In this document: positions 1 to 8,082 of the stretch, one piece after another
How the letters are laid out: the number at the start of each line of letters is the position of its first letter
Position numbering within the stretch: position 1 is the stretch's first letter
Source: Terrimesophilobacter sp963702165
GTDB taxonomy: Bacteria; Actinomycetota; Actinomycetes; Actinomycetales; Microbacteriaceae
Reading direction: 5' to 3'
NCBI GenBank assembly: GCA_963702165.1
Contig: OY969722.1
Coordinates: forward strand, 1,922,001-1,986,000
Length of the DNA: 64,000 nt
Program-made: the position numbers and the translations under genes
Notes under the pieces: model-generated
The model's database searches: none
What the model saw: only the letters and a program-made list of their open reading frames with translations
Told to the model about the DNA's origin: nothing

Positions 1-48
1 CTTTGGCTCGCATTAGCTTACGTGAGCGGCGGCGACCGCGCAAACCGC

Positions 49-1056
49 CTACTGGTTGCTGAACGCCGCGTCGAAAGACTGAGCGGGCGGCTCCCAAAGG
101 AGCGAGCGGATGTACTGGACCGCTTGCGCGGCACCGTGCAGTCGTTCCATGCCCGCGTCCTCCCACTCGATCGAGATCGGTCCGGTGTAGCCGATCGATC
201 GGAGCGCGCGGAACGCGTCCTCCCACGGCACATCGCCGTGGCCGGTCGAAACGAAGTCCCAGCCCCGTCGGGGGTCGCCCCACGGCAGGTGAGAACCGAG
301 CACGCCTGCGCGGCCGTTGCCCGGACGCATCCGGGTGTCCTTGCAGTCGACGTGGTAAATCCGGTCGTTGAAGTCGACGATGAACCCAACCGGGTCGATG
401 TTCTGCCACATCATGTGGCTCGGGTCCCAGTTGAAGCCGAACGCCTCGCGGTGACCGATCGCCTCGAGCGCCCTCACGCTGGACCAGTAGTCGTAGGCGA
501 TCTCACTGGGGTGCACTTCGTGCGCGAACCGCACGCCCTCGGAGTCGAAGACATCGAGGATCGGGTTCCAGCGGTCGGCGAAGTCTTGAAACCCATCGTC
601 GATGACCGAGGACGGCACCGGCGGGAACATCGCAACATAGGGCCAGATCCGGGAGCCGGTGAACCCGACGACTGTGTCGACGCCCAGCCTGCGAGCGACC
701 CGGGCTGCGCGCTTCATGTCTTCCGCCGCACGCTGGCGGACGCCTTCCGGGTCACCGTCGCCCCACGTGTAGTCACGCACGATGGCCTGATGCCGGAAGT
801 CGATCGGGTCATCGCACACCGCCTGGCCGGTGAGATGGTTGGAAATGGCGAACACCCGAAGGCCGTGACGTTTGAGGATCTCCACGCGCTCGTCCAGGTA
901 TCCGGTTTCCTCGTCCGCCAGCTTGAGGTCCAGGTGGTCGCCTGAGCACGCGATCTCCAGTCCGTCATAGCCCCACTGCGCTGCGAGTCGCGCCACCTCC
1001 TCGAACGGAAGGTCCGCCCACTGGCCGGTGAACAAGGTGACCGGGTTGGTCGTCAT
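49..1056 (-). CDS. Sugar phosphate isomerase/epimerase (xylose isomerase-like TIM barrel)
   Basis: This 335-aa protein belongs to the AP endonuclease 2/xylose isomerase-like TIM-barrel superfamily. Likely metal ligands are E34 (YDGLEIACSG), E180 (HEVHPSEI), D211 (NWDPSHMMW), H235 (YHVDCKD) and E297 (SIEWED). There is no signal peptide, so it is cytoplasmic. The start is preceded by GAGAGGA and overlaps the stop of the upstream epimerase by 4 bp, so the two are translationally coupled. It is the last gene of the seven-gene sugar operon. Proteins of this type often sit beside Gfo/Idh/MocA dehydrogenases in polyol or keto-sugar catabolism. The exact substrate cannot be read from the sequence. 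Confidence 0.88.
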   Translation of the reverse strand: MTTNPVTLFTGQWADLPFEEVARLAAQWGYDGLEIACSGDHLDLKLADEETGYLDERVEILKRHGLRVFAISNHLTGQAVCDDPIDFRHQAIVRDYTWGDGDPEGVRQRAAEDMKRAARVARRLGVDTVVGFTGSRIWPYVAMFPPVPSSVIDDGFQDFADRWNPILDVFDSEGVRFAHEVHPSEIAYDYWSSVRALEAIGHREAFGFNWDPSHMMWQNIDPVGFIVDFNDRIYHVDCKDTRMRPGNGRAGVLGSHLPWGDPRRGWDFVSTGHGDVPWEDAFRALRSIGYTGPISIEWEDAGMERLHGAAQAVQYIRSLLWEPPAQSFDAAFSNQ

Positions 1057-1922
1057 TGTCTGGTCCTCTCAGCCTGCAGTTCGCTCAGGTAGCGCAGCGA
1101 ACGCGTTGCAAGTTCGTCCTGGCTCGGCGCGAGTGGCCGCCAGATCGACGCGGCCGTCGCGATGGTCTCATTGTCGCCGGTGAAGCTCTCCAGGTTGAGC
1201 GGTCCGGTGTAACCCGCGTCGTCGAGCGCGTCGAGGAAGGAGGGCCAGTCGATGTGGTCGTCGCCGATGGCTCCCCGATCGTTGCCACACACCTGCACGT
1301 GCGCGATGTGCCCGGATGCCGCTCTCACGGCATCCGGGACCCGCTTCTCCTCGATGTTGAGGTGGAAGCTGTCGAGAGCGAGGCCGAGGTGTTCGCCAAG
1401 CAGCGGGTCGAGAGCGTCGAGGCCCTGTTCGACCGTGTTGATCAGACTCGTCTCGAACCGGTTGAGCGGTTCGACCGCAAGCACAACTTCACGGCTCGCT
1501 GCGTAGTCGACAAGCGGGCGGAGCGACTCACGCAATCGGTCAACCGTGTGCACCCGATCTGAAGAGGTCATCCTCCAGGTGCGGCCGGTATGCGCGTAGA
1601 TCGGACCGGCGACGACGCCGGCGCCGACCGCAACCGCGATATCGATGCACTCCCGCAGGTAGGACTGCGTGTTCTCGATCACGCCCGGCGACTCGTCGAC
1701 AAGATCCCGCCCGCTGCCCATCGCTGCGACCACGAAGGGTTCGAGGCCGAGCCTGTCGAGCAGGTCGCGAGCGCGGACTGGATCCCAGTCTCCGACCCCT
1801 TCAACCGGCAGCTCGATGGCATCGAATCCGAGCGACGCAGCCAGCGTCGCCACACGCTCCAGCCGTTGGTCGTCGAGCGGCGATAGCCACACCCACGTGT
1901 TGACGCCGAGGAGTCGGCGCAT
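1053..1922 (-). CDS. Sugar epimerase resembling D-tagatose/D-psicose 3-epimerase
   Basis: A 289-aa TIM-barrel epimerase. E151 in EPLNRFE, D184 in LDSFHLN, H208 (AHVQ) and E245 (LNLESF) fall almost exactly where D-tagatose 3-epimerases carry their Mn-binding Glu/Asp/His/Glu set, and the length (about 290 aa) also fits. It would interconvert ketohexoses or related sugars at C3. A strong GGAGG lies 4 nt before the ATG. It follows the binding-protein gene after a 12-bp-stem hairpin and overlaps the next epimerase. The family call is firm; the substrate is inferred only from active-site spacing. Confidence 0.85.
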   Translation of the reverse strand: MRRLLGVNTWVWLSPLDDQRLERVATLAASLGFDAIELPVEGVGDWDPVRARDLLDRLGLEPFVVAAMGSGRDLVDESPGVIENTQSYLRECIDIAVAVGAGVVAGPIYAHTGRTWRMTSSDRVHTVDRLRESLRPLVDYAASREVVLAVEPLNRFETSLINTVEQGLDALDPLLGEHLGLALDSFHLNIEEKRVPDAVRAASGHIAHVQVCGNDRGAIGDDHIDWPSFLDALDDAGYTGPLNLESFTGDNETIATAASIWRPLAPSQDELATRSLRYLSELQAERTRQ

Positions 1923-1941
1923 GTCGCCTCCGTTCAGGCAA

Positions 1942-1971
1942 GCGGACCGGTGGAACCAGCCACCGGTCCGC
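1942..1971 (-). terminator. Intercistronic hairpin after the sugar-binding protein gene
   Basis: A perfect 12-bp stem (GCGGACCGGTGG and its complement) closes a 6-nt loop between the binding-protein stop and the epimerase start. There is no T-tract. In ABC operons such hairpins commonly protect or partly terminate the message behind the binding-protein gene, giving it higher expression than downstream genes. That role is inference; the stem itself is plain. Confidence 0.7.
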
Positions 1972-1985
1972 GTGCGGTCGATTCG

Positions 1986-3182
1986 TTAGGGGATGATTCG
2001 CTTCTGCCAGACCTCCGGGTAGCCGGGCAGGTCCTCGCCCCCGAACTTGGCGTAGTGCCCATCGGGCATTCCCTCGTTCGCCTTGAGGAACGCGGCTCGC
2101 TCGTCCTCGGTGATCGGGCTCTGCGGCAGCACCCACTCCTTTGGAACTTCCTGACCCGCGAAGATCATCTGGACGGCAAGCAGCGGCGTGCGCCACTGGA
2201 AGTTCGAGTAGACGGGTGCGAGGCCGGTCAATCCGGTCTCTTCCCACTTGCGCATGAAGCTCAGCTCGTCTTCGCCGGTCATCACCGGGTAGTCGACTCC
2301 GGCGTCTTCGAACGCCTCGATCGCTGCGACAGCGCCGTCACCTGCGTCCATCCAGACGCCAGCAACGTCGCCGCGCGCGAGTTCATCGGAGACGATCTGC
2401 TTGATCTTGACCGGGTCAGCACCAGTGAAGTAGTCGACGGCCTCGATTCCGGCCTCATCGAACAGCTTCTCGGCGGCAGCCCAGCGCTGCTCAAGGACGT
2501 CGACTCCCGGGAGGATGCGCAGCGCGATCACCTTGTCGCCCTTGTCGAGGTTGTCGATAAGGAACTCAGCCGTGTCGATGCCCCACGCGAAGCCTCCGAT
2601 CGGGTGGATGAATGTCACGGCGCAGTCGGTCTGCACGCCGCGGTCGAAGACCACGACAGGCTTGCCGGTGTCGCACGCGCGCTCGACCGCCGGGGTCATT
2701 GCCGCAGTGCTGTTCGGTGAGATGACGAACGCGTCGCAATTGCCTTCCTCGATGAAGTAGTCGATGTCGGCAATCTGCGTGTCATCGCTGTCCTGCGCGT
2801 CGCGAGTCTCCATCTCGCTGATCGCTCCTTCTTGCTGCAGCACCTTGAGCTGTTCGTTCATGGTGATCCAGCCGGTCTGGCGCCACGGGTTCGAGATCGA
2901 TGCGTTCGCGAAGCACACCTTCTTGGCGCCCTCGCTCGCGTACTGGCTGGTGTCGATCATCTCTGCATTGATGTGCTGCAGCCAGGGTTGATCCTTCGGT
3001 CCCTCGGGCGTGACGGAGCGTTCGGCGTCCTGCTTGTCGAACAGCGCCTGATCGAACCACTCGACCTGGTCGGGCGATTGAGTCTCGCCAGGCTGGCCGA
3101 CGTTGGGGTCGGTTGTGCAGCCGGCTAGGGCGATGAGCGCCCCAGCGCCCACGGCGGCGAACGTCAATGTCCTACGTCGCAT
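1986..3182 (-). CDS. Sugar ABC transporter substrate-binding lipoprotein (type 1 periplasmic-binding fold)
   Basis: A 398-aa protein with an N-terminal lipoprotein signal: MRRR, a hydrophobic stretch, then the lipobox LAGC. The mature part has the two-lobe type 1 (ribose/galactose-binding-like) fold, with FVISPNSTAA and PVVVFDRGV segments typical of sugar-binding family members. It would be anchored outside the membrane and deliver ligand to the two permeases upstream. I chose the ATG at 3182 because GGAGG sits 5 nt before it and the signal peptide begins there; the frame stays open another 72 nt upstream without signal-like sequence. It overlaps the preceding permease stop by 11 nt. Confidence 0.92.
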   Translation of the reverse strand: MRRRTLTFAAVGAGALIALAGCTTDPNVGQPGETQSPDQVEWFDQALFDKQDAERSVTPEGPKDQPWLQHINAEMIDTSQYASEGAKKVCFANASISNPWRQTGWITMNEQLKVLQQEGAISEMETRDAQDSDDTQIADIDYFIEEGNCDAFVISPNSTAAMTPAVERACDTGKPVVVFDRGVQTDCAVTFIHPIGGFAWGIDTAEFLIDNLDKGDKVIALRILPGVDVLEQRWAAAEKLFDEAGIEAVDYFTGADPVKIKQIVSDELARGDVAGVWMDAGDGAVAAIEAFEDAGVDYPVMTGEDELSFMRKWEETGLTGLAPVYSNFQWRTPLLAVQMIFAGQEVPKEWVLPQSPITEDERAAFLKANEGMPDGHYAKFGGEDLPGYPEVWQKRIIP

Positions 3183-4305
3183 CACTACCTCCATTGGTTG
3201 TCCTCGCGCCGTGAGGCGTTCGGGTCTGTGGTGCAAGTGCCGTCCGGTCGTCACCGAGATCGGACGGCTCCCCCGGTTCCGGGGAAGTTTCTGGTGTGCG
3301 ACCCCGGCGGATCGCGCGGAACGTGACTGCCGAGTAGGCGACAGCCGCGATGATGATCACGCCCTGCACGGCGTCGCGCATGGTGGCTGGCACATCGGCG
3401 AAGTTGAGCAGGGTGAACAGCGCTTCGAGCGCGAATGCACCGGCCGCGGCGGCGATCACCCAGCCGCGGCCGCCGCCGAGGGCGACGCCGCCGAGCACCA
3501 CCGCGGTGATCGCGGTGAATTCGTAGCCGTTTCCGACGGATGGGTGGACTCCCGCGTAGCCGACGAGCAGCACCCCAGCGACAGTCGCACTCAGGCTGGA
3601 CAGGATGAACGCGCTCGTCTTCACCCACCAGACACGAACGCCCGAGTAGCGCGCGGTGTTCACGTTGTCCCCGACGGCGATCATCATGCGTCCGAATGGC
3701 CGACGCGCGAACCAGGCGGCCACGAGCATAAGCACGACCAGGATCAGCACCGCCCACGGGACGATGTCGACGACCGGCACATCCCGGATGCCGCCGCGCC
3801 CGATCTGCCGGAAGCTGTCGGCCGGGTTTCCGGTCGCCGCGCCCCCGGTCCAGTAGAACACCGCGCCGAGCAGGGCCAGCATCATCCCAAGCGTGACGAT
3901 GAACGACGGCACGCGCAGCAGCGTGGTGACGAGCCCGTTGACGAGACCGACCGCGGCACCGAACGCAAGCATGAACAGCAGCACGGGGATGCTTCGGGCG
4001 TCGTCCTGGCCGATCAGGTTGCCTGCGATGACGACCTGCGCGGTCACTACTGAGCCCATCGAGAGGTCGAATTCGCCAGAGACGATCACGAAGTACTGGC
4101 CCATTGCGACGATCGCGACCGGTGCCACTCTCTGGACGAAGCGGATCAGCTGACCGGGATCGGCGAAGTTCGGATTGCGCACGATGATTGCGATGATGAG
4201 CAGCACGAGCAACAGGAAGACCGCGCCACGGGGGCTGATGAGCGTGAACCCGAGCTGCGCCAAGCGACGCCCGAGCGGTGGCCGTGCAGCCGCCTCCGTG
4301 CTCAT
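3172..4305 (-). CDS. Sugar ABC transporter permease (RbsC/BPD_transp_2 family)
   Basis: A 377-aa polytopic membrane protein with about 8-10 hydrophobic segments and the RbsC-like stretches FDLSMGSVV and ITAVVLGGVALGGGRG. It forms one half of the channel with the permease encoded just upstream. The ATG at 4305 overlaps the upstream TGA by 4 bp (ATGA), which fixes the start. The C-terminal tail of about 45 residues is hydrophilic and charged, longer than in RbsC. Confidence 0.92.
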   Translation of the reverse strand: MSTEAAARPPLGRRLAQLGFTLISPRGAVFLLLVLLIIAIIVRNPNFADPGQLIRFVQRVAPVAIVAMGQYFVIVSGEFDLSMGSVVTAQVVIAGNLIGQDDARSIPVLLFMLAFGAAVGLVNGLVTTLLRVPSFIVTLGMMLALLGAVFYWTGGAATGNPADSFRQIGRGGIRDVPVVDIVPWAVLILVVLMLVAAWFARRPFGRMMIAVGDNVNTARYSGVRVWWVKTSAFILSSLSATVAGVLLVGYAGVHPSVGNGYEFTAITAVVLGGVALGGGRGWVIAAAAGAFALEALFTLLNFADVPATMRDAVQGVIIIAAVAYSAVTFRAIRRGRTPETSPEPGEPSDLGDDRTALAPQTRTPHGARTTNGGSDAT

Positions 4306-5342
4306 CGTGCGCTCCCTTCCATCGTGGTGTCGTGTGCGAGCGCTTCCTGGGTCGCCGCCCGGCCGGGGCTGAACCTCGCCTTGCGGCGCTCGGTCGCCCT
4401 GCCCGTGTAGAGGGCGACAGCGGCGACGATGACGATGCCGCGCACGACGTCCTTCATGAATGGATTGACCTGCAGCACGCTCATCACGCTGTCGACTACG
4501 GCGAAGATCGCGACACCACCGAGCGTGCCCCACACGGAGCCGCGACCGCCGAGCAACAGGGTGCCACCGAGAACGACGGCGGCGATCGACAGGAGGTCGT
4601 AGCCGCCCTGGGTGCCGACGGTGGGGCTCCCGACACCGAGCCTGCTCGCCAGCAGCAAACCGGCGAGCGCCGCAGACATCGAGCACAGCACATGCGCGAC
4701 GACAATCGGCTGCCAGACCCTCAAGCCGGAAAGTCGCGCCACCGACTGGCTGCCACCGACCGCGTAGATGTGGTGACCGGTTCGCGTCTTGCGCAGGAAG
4801 GCGGCGGTCAGCGCAACGAGCCCGACCATGATGATGGTCGAGATCGGCACCGGTCCAAGACCAGTTGCGCCGATGTACTGAAACTCAGGCGGCACGCTCC
4901 CGGCGGTGCCCTTGTACGTCGTCGCGAGGTAGCCGGAGAGGATCAGCCCGACGCCGAGGGTGGCGATGAAGCCGTTCACCTTGAGTCCGGCGACGATGGC
5001 GCCATTGGCCAGCCCGACAAGACCCGCGACCGCGAGAGCAAGCAGCACGCCGGGAACGATGTTGGCCGGGTTGCCTGCCATGGTCTCGGCGGCCACAAGG
5101 CTCGAGAGGCTGACCACGTACGGCACCGACAAGTCGAGTGAGCCGCACAGGATGACGAGGGTCTGCCCGATTGCGACGAACCCGAGCACGCTCATCCCGG
5201 TCAGGATGTCCCGGATGTTGCCTGGGCTGAAGAAGTTGCGGCCGACCATCGAGACCAGGATGAAGCCGACCACCATCACTACGACGAGGACGAGCAGCAC
5301 GATCACCGTGTTGTCGAGTCGTCGCCCACGCAGGAGTCTCAT
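4302..5342 (-). CDS. Sugar ABC transporter permease (RbsC/BPD_transp_2 family)
   Basis: A 346-aa inner-membrane permease paired with the following permease gene. CGSLDLSVPYVV and AAVVLGGTLLLGGRGS are the usual family signatures. It begins with MRLLRG at 5342, where the ATG overlaps the ATPase stop by 4 bp. Two different permeases plus one double ATPase is the usual make-up of ribose/autoinducer-2-type importers. Residues after the last helix are basic and cytoplasmic. Confidence 0.92.
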   Translation of the reverse strand: MRLLRGRRLDNTVIVLLVLVVVMVVGFILVSMVGRNFFSPGNIRDILTGMSVLGFVAIGQTLVILCGSLDLSVPYVVSLSSLVAAETMAGNPANIVPGVLLALAVAGLVGLANGAIVAGLKVNGFIATLGVGLILSGYLATTYKGTAGSVPPEFQYIGATGLGPVPISTIIMVGLVALTAAFLRKTRTGHHIYAVGGSQSVARLSGLRVWQPIVVAHVLCSMSAALAGLLLASRLGVGSPTVGTQGGYDLLSIAAVVLGGTLLLGGRGSVWGTLGGVAIFAVVDSVMSVLQVNPFMKDVVRGIVIVAAVALYTGRATERRKARFSPGRAATQEALAHDTTMEGSAR

Positions 5343-6832
5343 GCCGACACCTCGTGACCGGTGGCCGCCAGCAGAATGGCCTCCTCGGTGGAGCCTGCAG
5401 GCAGCTCGGCGGCCAGGCGCCCGTCGTTCATGGCCAGGATGCGGTCGGACATGCCGATGATCTCCGGCAGTTCGGACGAGATCATCAAGATCGCCATGCC
5501 TGCCGCCGCGCATTCCCGCATGAGCTGGTAGACCGCCACCTTGGCACCGACGTCGATGCCGCGAGTGGGCTCGTCGAAAATCACGACGCGCGGTTCCGTG
5601 ACCAGCCATTTGCTCAGCACGACCTTCTGCTGGTTGCCGCCGGAGAGGAACTCCACCTGCTGGTCGAGTCCTCGTGCGCTGACTTCGAGCGACGACAGCA
5701 CTCCCGGGATGCGTTTCCGGGCGTCACCGGTTCGGCCGGCGAACACACCGCGGATGACCAGCAGTGCGTTGTCGAGCATGGACTGGCTCAAGGCGAGACC
5801 ATGAGCCTTCCGGTCTTCGGTGACAAGCGCGAGCCCAGCTCGGACGCCGGCCCGCGGGCTCGAGATGGTCACCGGCCGGCCGTCCAGCTGCACCGATCCG
5901 CGCGTGAAGGGAACCGCGCCGAACAGGGCCTCTGCCAACTCGGTGCGACCGCTTCCCTGCAGACCGGCGAGGCCGACGATCTCGCCGGCGCGAAGCTCGA
6001 ACGAGATGCCGTCGAGGTAGTCGTTGCCCGCATCGCGCACGGCAACCCGCACGTCGCCGACCACGGTGCCCTGCACAGGGTCCGGGAAGTAATTCGCGAT
6101 CGAGCGGCCAACCATCCGGCGAACCAACTCGCCCGGCGTGAGGTCCGCGGCCGATCCGGTCGAGACGAGTGCACCATCCTTCAGCACGGTGATCGTCTCG
6201 CACAGTTCGAACACCTCGGCGAGCCGGTGGGAGACGTACAGCACGGCGACGCCGCGAGCGGCGAGCTTCCGGATGATGCCGTAGAGCAGCACCACCTCGT
6301 TCTCGGACAGCGCCGCGGTCGGCTCATCCATCGAAATCACACGCGCGTCGAACGACAGCGCCTTGACGATCTCGACGATCTGCTGCTCCGCGACGGTCAA
6401 AGTGCCGACGCGCGATCCGGGGTGGATGAAGTCGATACCCAGCTCATCGAGCAGCTGAGAGGTGCGCGCAGCCATCTCCTTGTTGTTCACGAAGCCGCGA
6501 GTCCGGGGCTCGCGGCCGAGGAAGACGTTCTCGGCGACGCTTCGCTCGGCGAGAAGGTTGAACTCCTGGAACACCGTCGCGACGCCGGCGTGCATCGCCT
6601 GCAGCGGGTGGGTGAAGTCGACCGGCGCGCCGTCGAGGCGCAGTTCGCCGTCGTCCTTCGTGTACACCCCGGCAATGATCTTCATGAGCGTCGACTTGCC
6701 CGCGCCGTTCTCGCCCACGAGCCCATGGATGCGACCGGGGTAGAGCTCGAGATCGACGCCGTGCAGCACGCGCACGCCGAAGAAACTCTTGGTGATGCCC
6801 TGCGCGGTAAGGATGGGCTCGCTCCCATTCAT
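5339..6832 (-). CDS. Sugar ABC transporter ATP-binding protein (RbsA/MglA type, two ABC domains)
   Basis: A 497-aa cytoplasmic ATPase with two fused ABC modules. The N-terminal one has Walker A GENGAGKST, the MglA-type signature LTVAEQQIVEI and Walker B VISMDEPTAAL. The C-terminal one has the usual degenerate Walker A (GLQGSGRTEL), signature LSGGNQQKVVL and Walker B VVIFDEPTRGID. It powers the two permeases downstream. The ATG at 6832 overlaps the oxidoreductase stop by 4 bp; the frame upstream of it is shadow. Confidence 0.94.
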   Translation of the reverse strand: MNGSEPILTAQGITKSFFGVRVLHGVDLELYPGRIHGLVGENGAGKSTLMKIIAGVYTKDDGELRLDGAPVDFTHPLQAMHAGVATVFQEFNLLAERSVAENVFLGREPRTRGFVNNKEMAARTSQLLDELGIDFIHPGSRVGTLTVAEQQIVEIVKALSFDARVISMDEPTAALSENEVVLLYGIIRKLAARGVAVLYVSHRLAEVFELCETITVLKDGALVSTGSAADLTPGELVRRMVGRSIANYFPDPVQGTVVGDVRVAVRDAGNDYLDGISFELRAGEIVGLAGLQGSGRTELAEALFGAVPFTRGSVQLDGRPVTISSPRAGVRAGLALVTEDRKAHGLALSQSMLDNALLVIRGVFAGRTGDARKRIPGVLSSLEVSARGLDQQVEFLSGGNQQKVVLSKWLVTEPRVVIFDEPTRGIDVGAKVAVYQLMRECAAAGMAILMISSELPEIIGMSDRILAMNDGRLAAELPAGSTEEAILLAATGHEVSA

Positions 6833-7965
6833 CGGCTCACCACCTCTGCCGGCGTTCCAACGGAGGGCACTTCCACCCACTGGCCGGATGCCGCGGACGC
6901 GAGCACGGCGTCAGTGATCCTGACGGCGCGAAGGCCGTCCGCGAAGGTGGGGAGACCGTCTGCGACGTTGCCGATGATGGCGTTGTAGCTGTCCGCGACA
7001 AAGGCGTTGAACGCGTCCTGGTAGCCGAGCGGGTGACCCGCAGGGAGGACACTCAGCCGCGCGGCATCCGGCGACAGCTCGACCGCATCCCGAGCCAACA
7101 GCTGCGAGCCGACTCGGCGGCCGAGCCACAGCTCATCGGGGTGCTCCTGATCGAACCGCACCGACTCGACTGCGCCGGCAAACTCGATCACCAGGTGGTT
7201 CTTGCGTCCCGGCGCCACCTGGGAGATCAGGAGGGTCCCAATCCCGCCGGTCACCGTTTCGAAAACGACCGCGACAGCATCCTCTGTGGCGATGTCGCGG
7301 TTGGTCGACCGCTGCGCGAAGACCGTGCGAGTCACGGCGTTGAGCCTTTCGATGCGCTCGCCGGTGACGAACTCGACGAGGTCGACGAGATGAGACCCGA
7401 TGTCCGCGAATGCACGTGACGGGCCGCCGAGACGGGAGTTCACTCGCCAATCGTCGTCATCCGGGCGCATCAGCCAGTCCTGCAGATACGTGCCCTGCAC
7501 GCTGAGGAGGGCACCGGTGGCACCACTGCTGACGCGGGCACGCGCCTCGCGCGCCATCGGATGAAAGCGATACACGAACGGGACGGTTGCGGTGACGCCC
7601 GCGTCGTCGGCCAGGCGGACCAGCTCCGCGGCCTCTGCAGCGCTCGTGGCCAGCGGCTTCTCACAGATGACGTGCTTTCCGGCAGCGAGCGCGGCCCGCA
7701 CGATTTGCGCGTGCGTCGTGTTCGGCGTGCAGACGTGCACCACATCGATGGCGTCATCGGCGAGCAAATCGTCCAGGCTGCCGTAGCCGCGCTCGTACCC
7801 GAGCTCGTTCGCGGCCGCCGCGGCGCGCTCGGCCGCGGATGATGCGAGGCCGACGAGCCTGGCCCCGGCGAGCCGCGCTGCGCGACTGTGCACACTGGCC
7901 ATGAAGCCGCCTCCGACCATGCCGATGCCAAGCTCGGGCGGCCGGTGCCAGGACGTCGTCGTCAT
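6829..7965 (-). CDS. Gfo/Idh/MocA family NAD(P)-dependent oxidoreductase
   Basis: A 378-aa dehydrogenase, first gene of the sugar operon. The N-terminal Rossmann fold has the dinucleotide loop GMVGGGFMA, followed by VCTPNTTHA and the family hallmark CEKPLA (Lys-Pro). The C-terminal half is the alpha/beta substrate domain. It likely oxidises a sugar or cyclitol imported by the adjacent transporter, the two epimerases then acting on the keto product. There is no Shine-Dalgarno sequence. A CAGAAT hexamer lies 7 nt before the ATG, so the mRNA may be leaderless. Confidence 0.92.
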   Translation of the reverse strand: MTTTSWHRPPELGIGMVGGGFMASVHSRAARLAGARLVGLASSAAERAAAAANELGYERGYGSLDDLLADDAIDVVHVCTPNTTHAQIVRAALAAGKHVICEKPLATSAAEAAELVRLADDAGVTATVPFVYRFHPMAREARARVSSGATGALLSVQGTYLQDWLMRPDDDDWRVNSRLGGPSRAFADIGSHLVDLVEFVTGERIERLNAVTRTVFAQRSTNRDIATEDAVAVVFETVTGGIGTLLISQVAPGRKNHLVIEFAGAVESVRFDQEHPDELWLGRRVGSQLLARDAVELSPDAARLSVLPAGHPLGYQDAFNAFVADSYNAIIGNVADGLPTFADGLRAVRITDAVLASAASGQWVEVPSVGTPAEVVSR

Positions 7966-7972
7966 GCCCGCG

Positions 7973-8003
7973 ATTCTGCCAGAGACTTAGCACCTTTTGT
8001 CAA
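7973..8003 (-). promoter_or_regulatory. Candidate promoter of the sugar operon (leaderless type)
   Basis: Reading on the minus strand, a perfect -35 TTGACA (7998-8003) is followed after 19 nt by CAGAAT (7973-7978), which lies 7 nt from the ATG at 7965. Transcription would begin at or next to the start codon. The -35 lies inside the palindrome at 7995-8016, so a bound regulator would block it. Confidence 0.5.
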
Positions 8004-8016
8004 CTGGTCGGCAAAA
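7995..8016. promoter_or_regulatory. Candidate ROK-regulator operator
   Basis: A 22-bp imperfect inverted repeat (TTTTGTC near one end, GGCAAAA at the other; 8 of 11 positions symmetric) in the 117-bp gap between the divergent sugar operon and the ROK regulator gene. It covers the minus-strand -35. A and T ends with a G/C core are common in ROK operators; assignment to this regulator is by position. Confidence 0.55.
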
Positions 8017-8082
8017 CTGACAGGAAGCCGTTACAACTTCTGTAGCGCAAACCTGCAGAACGGTCTGTGCTTTACTTTCCCC

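Noticed and set aside
5354..6988. A 544-codon plus-strand frame over the sugar ABC ATPase
   Set aside because: It is the mirror frame of the ATPase gene, which has all ABC motifs; the antisense product shows none.
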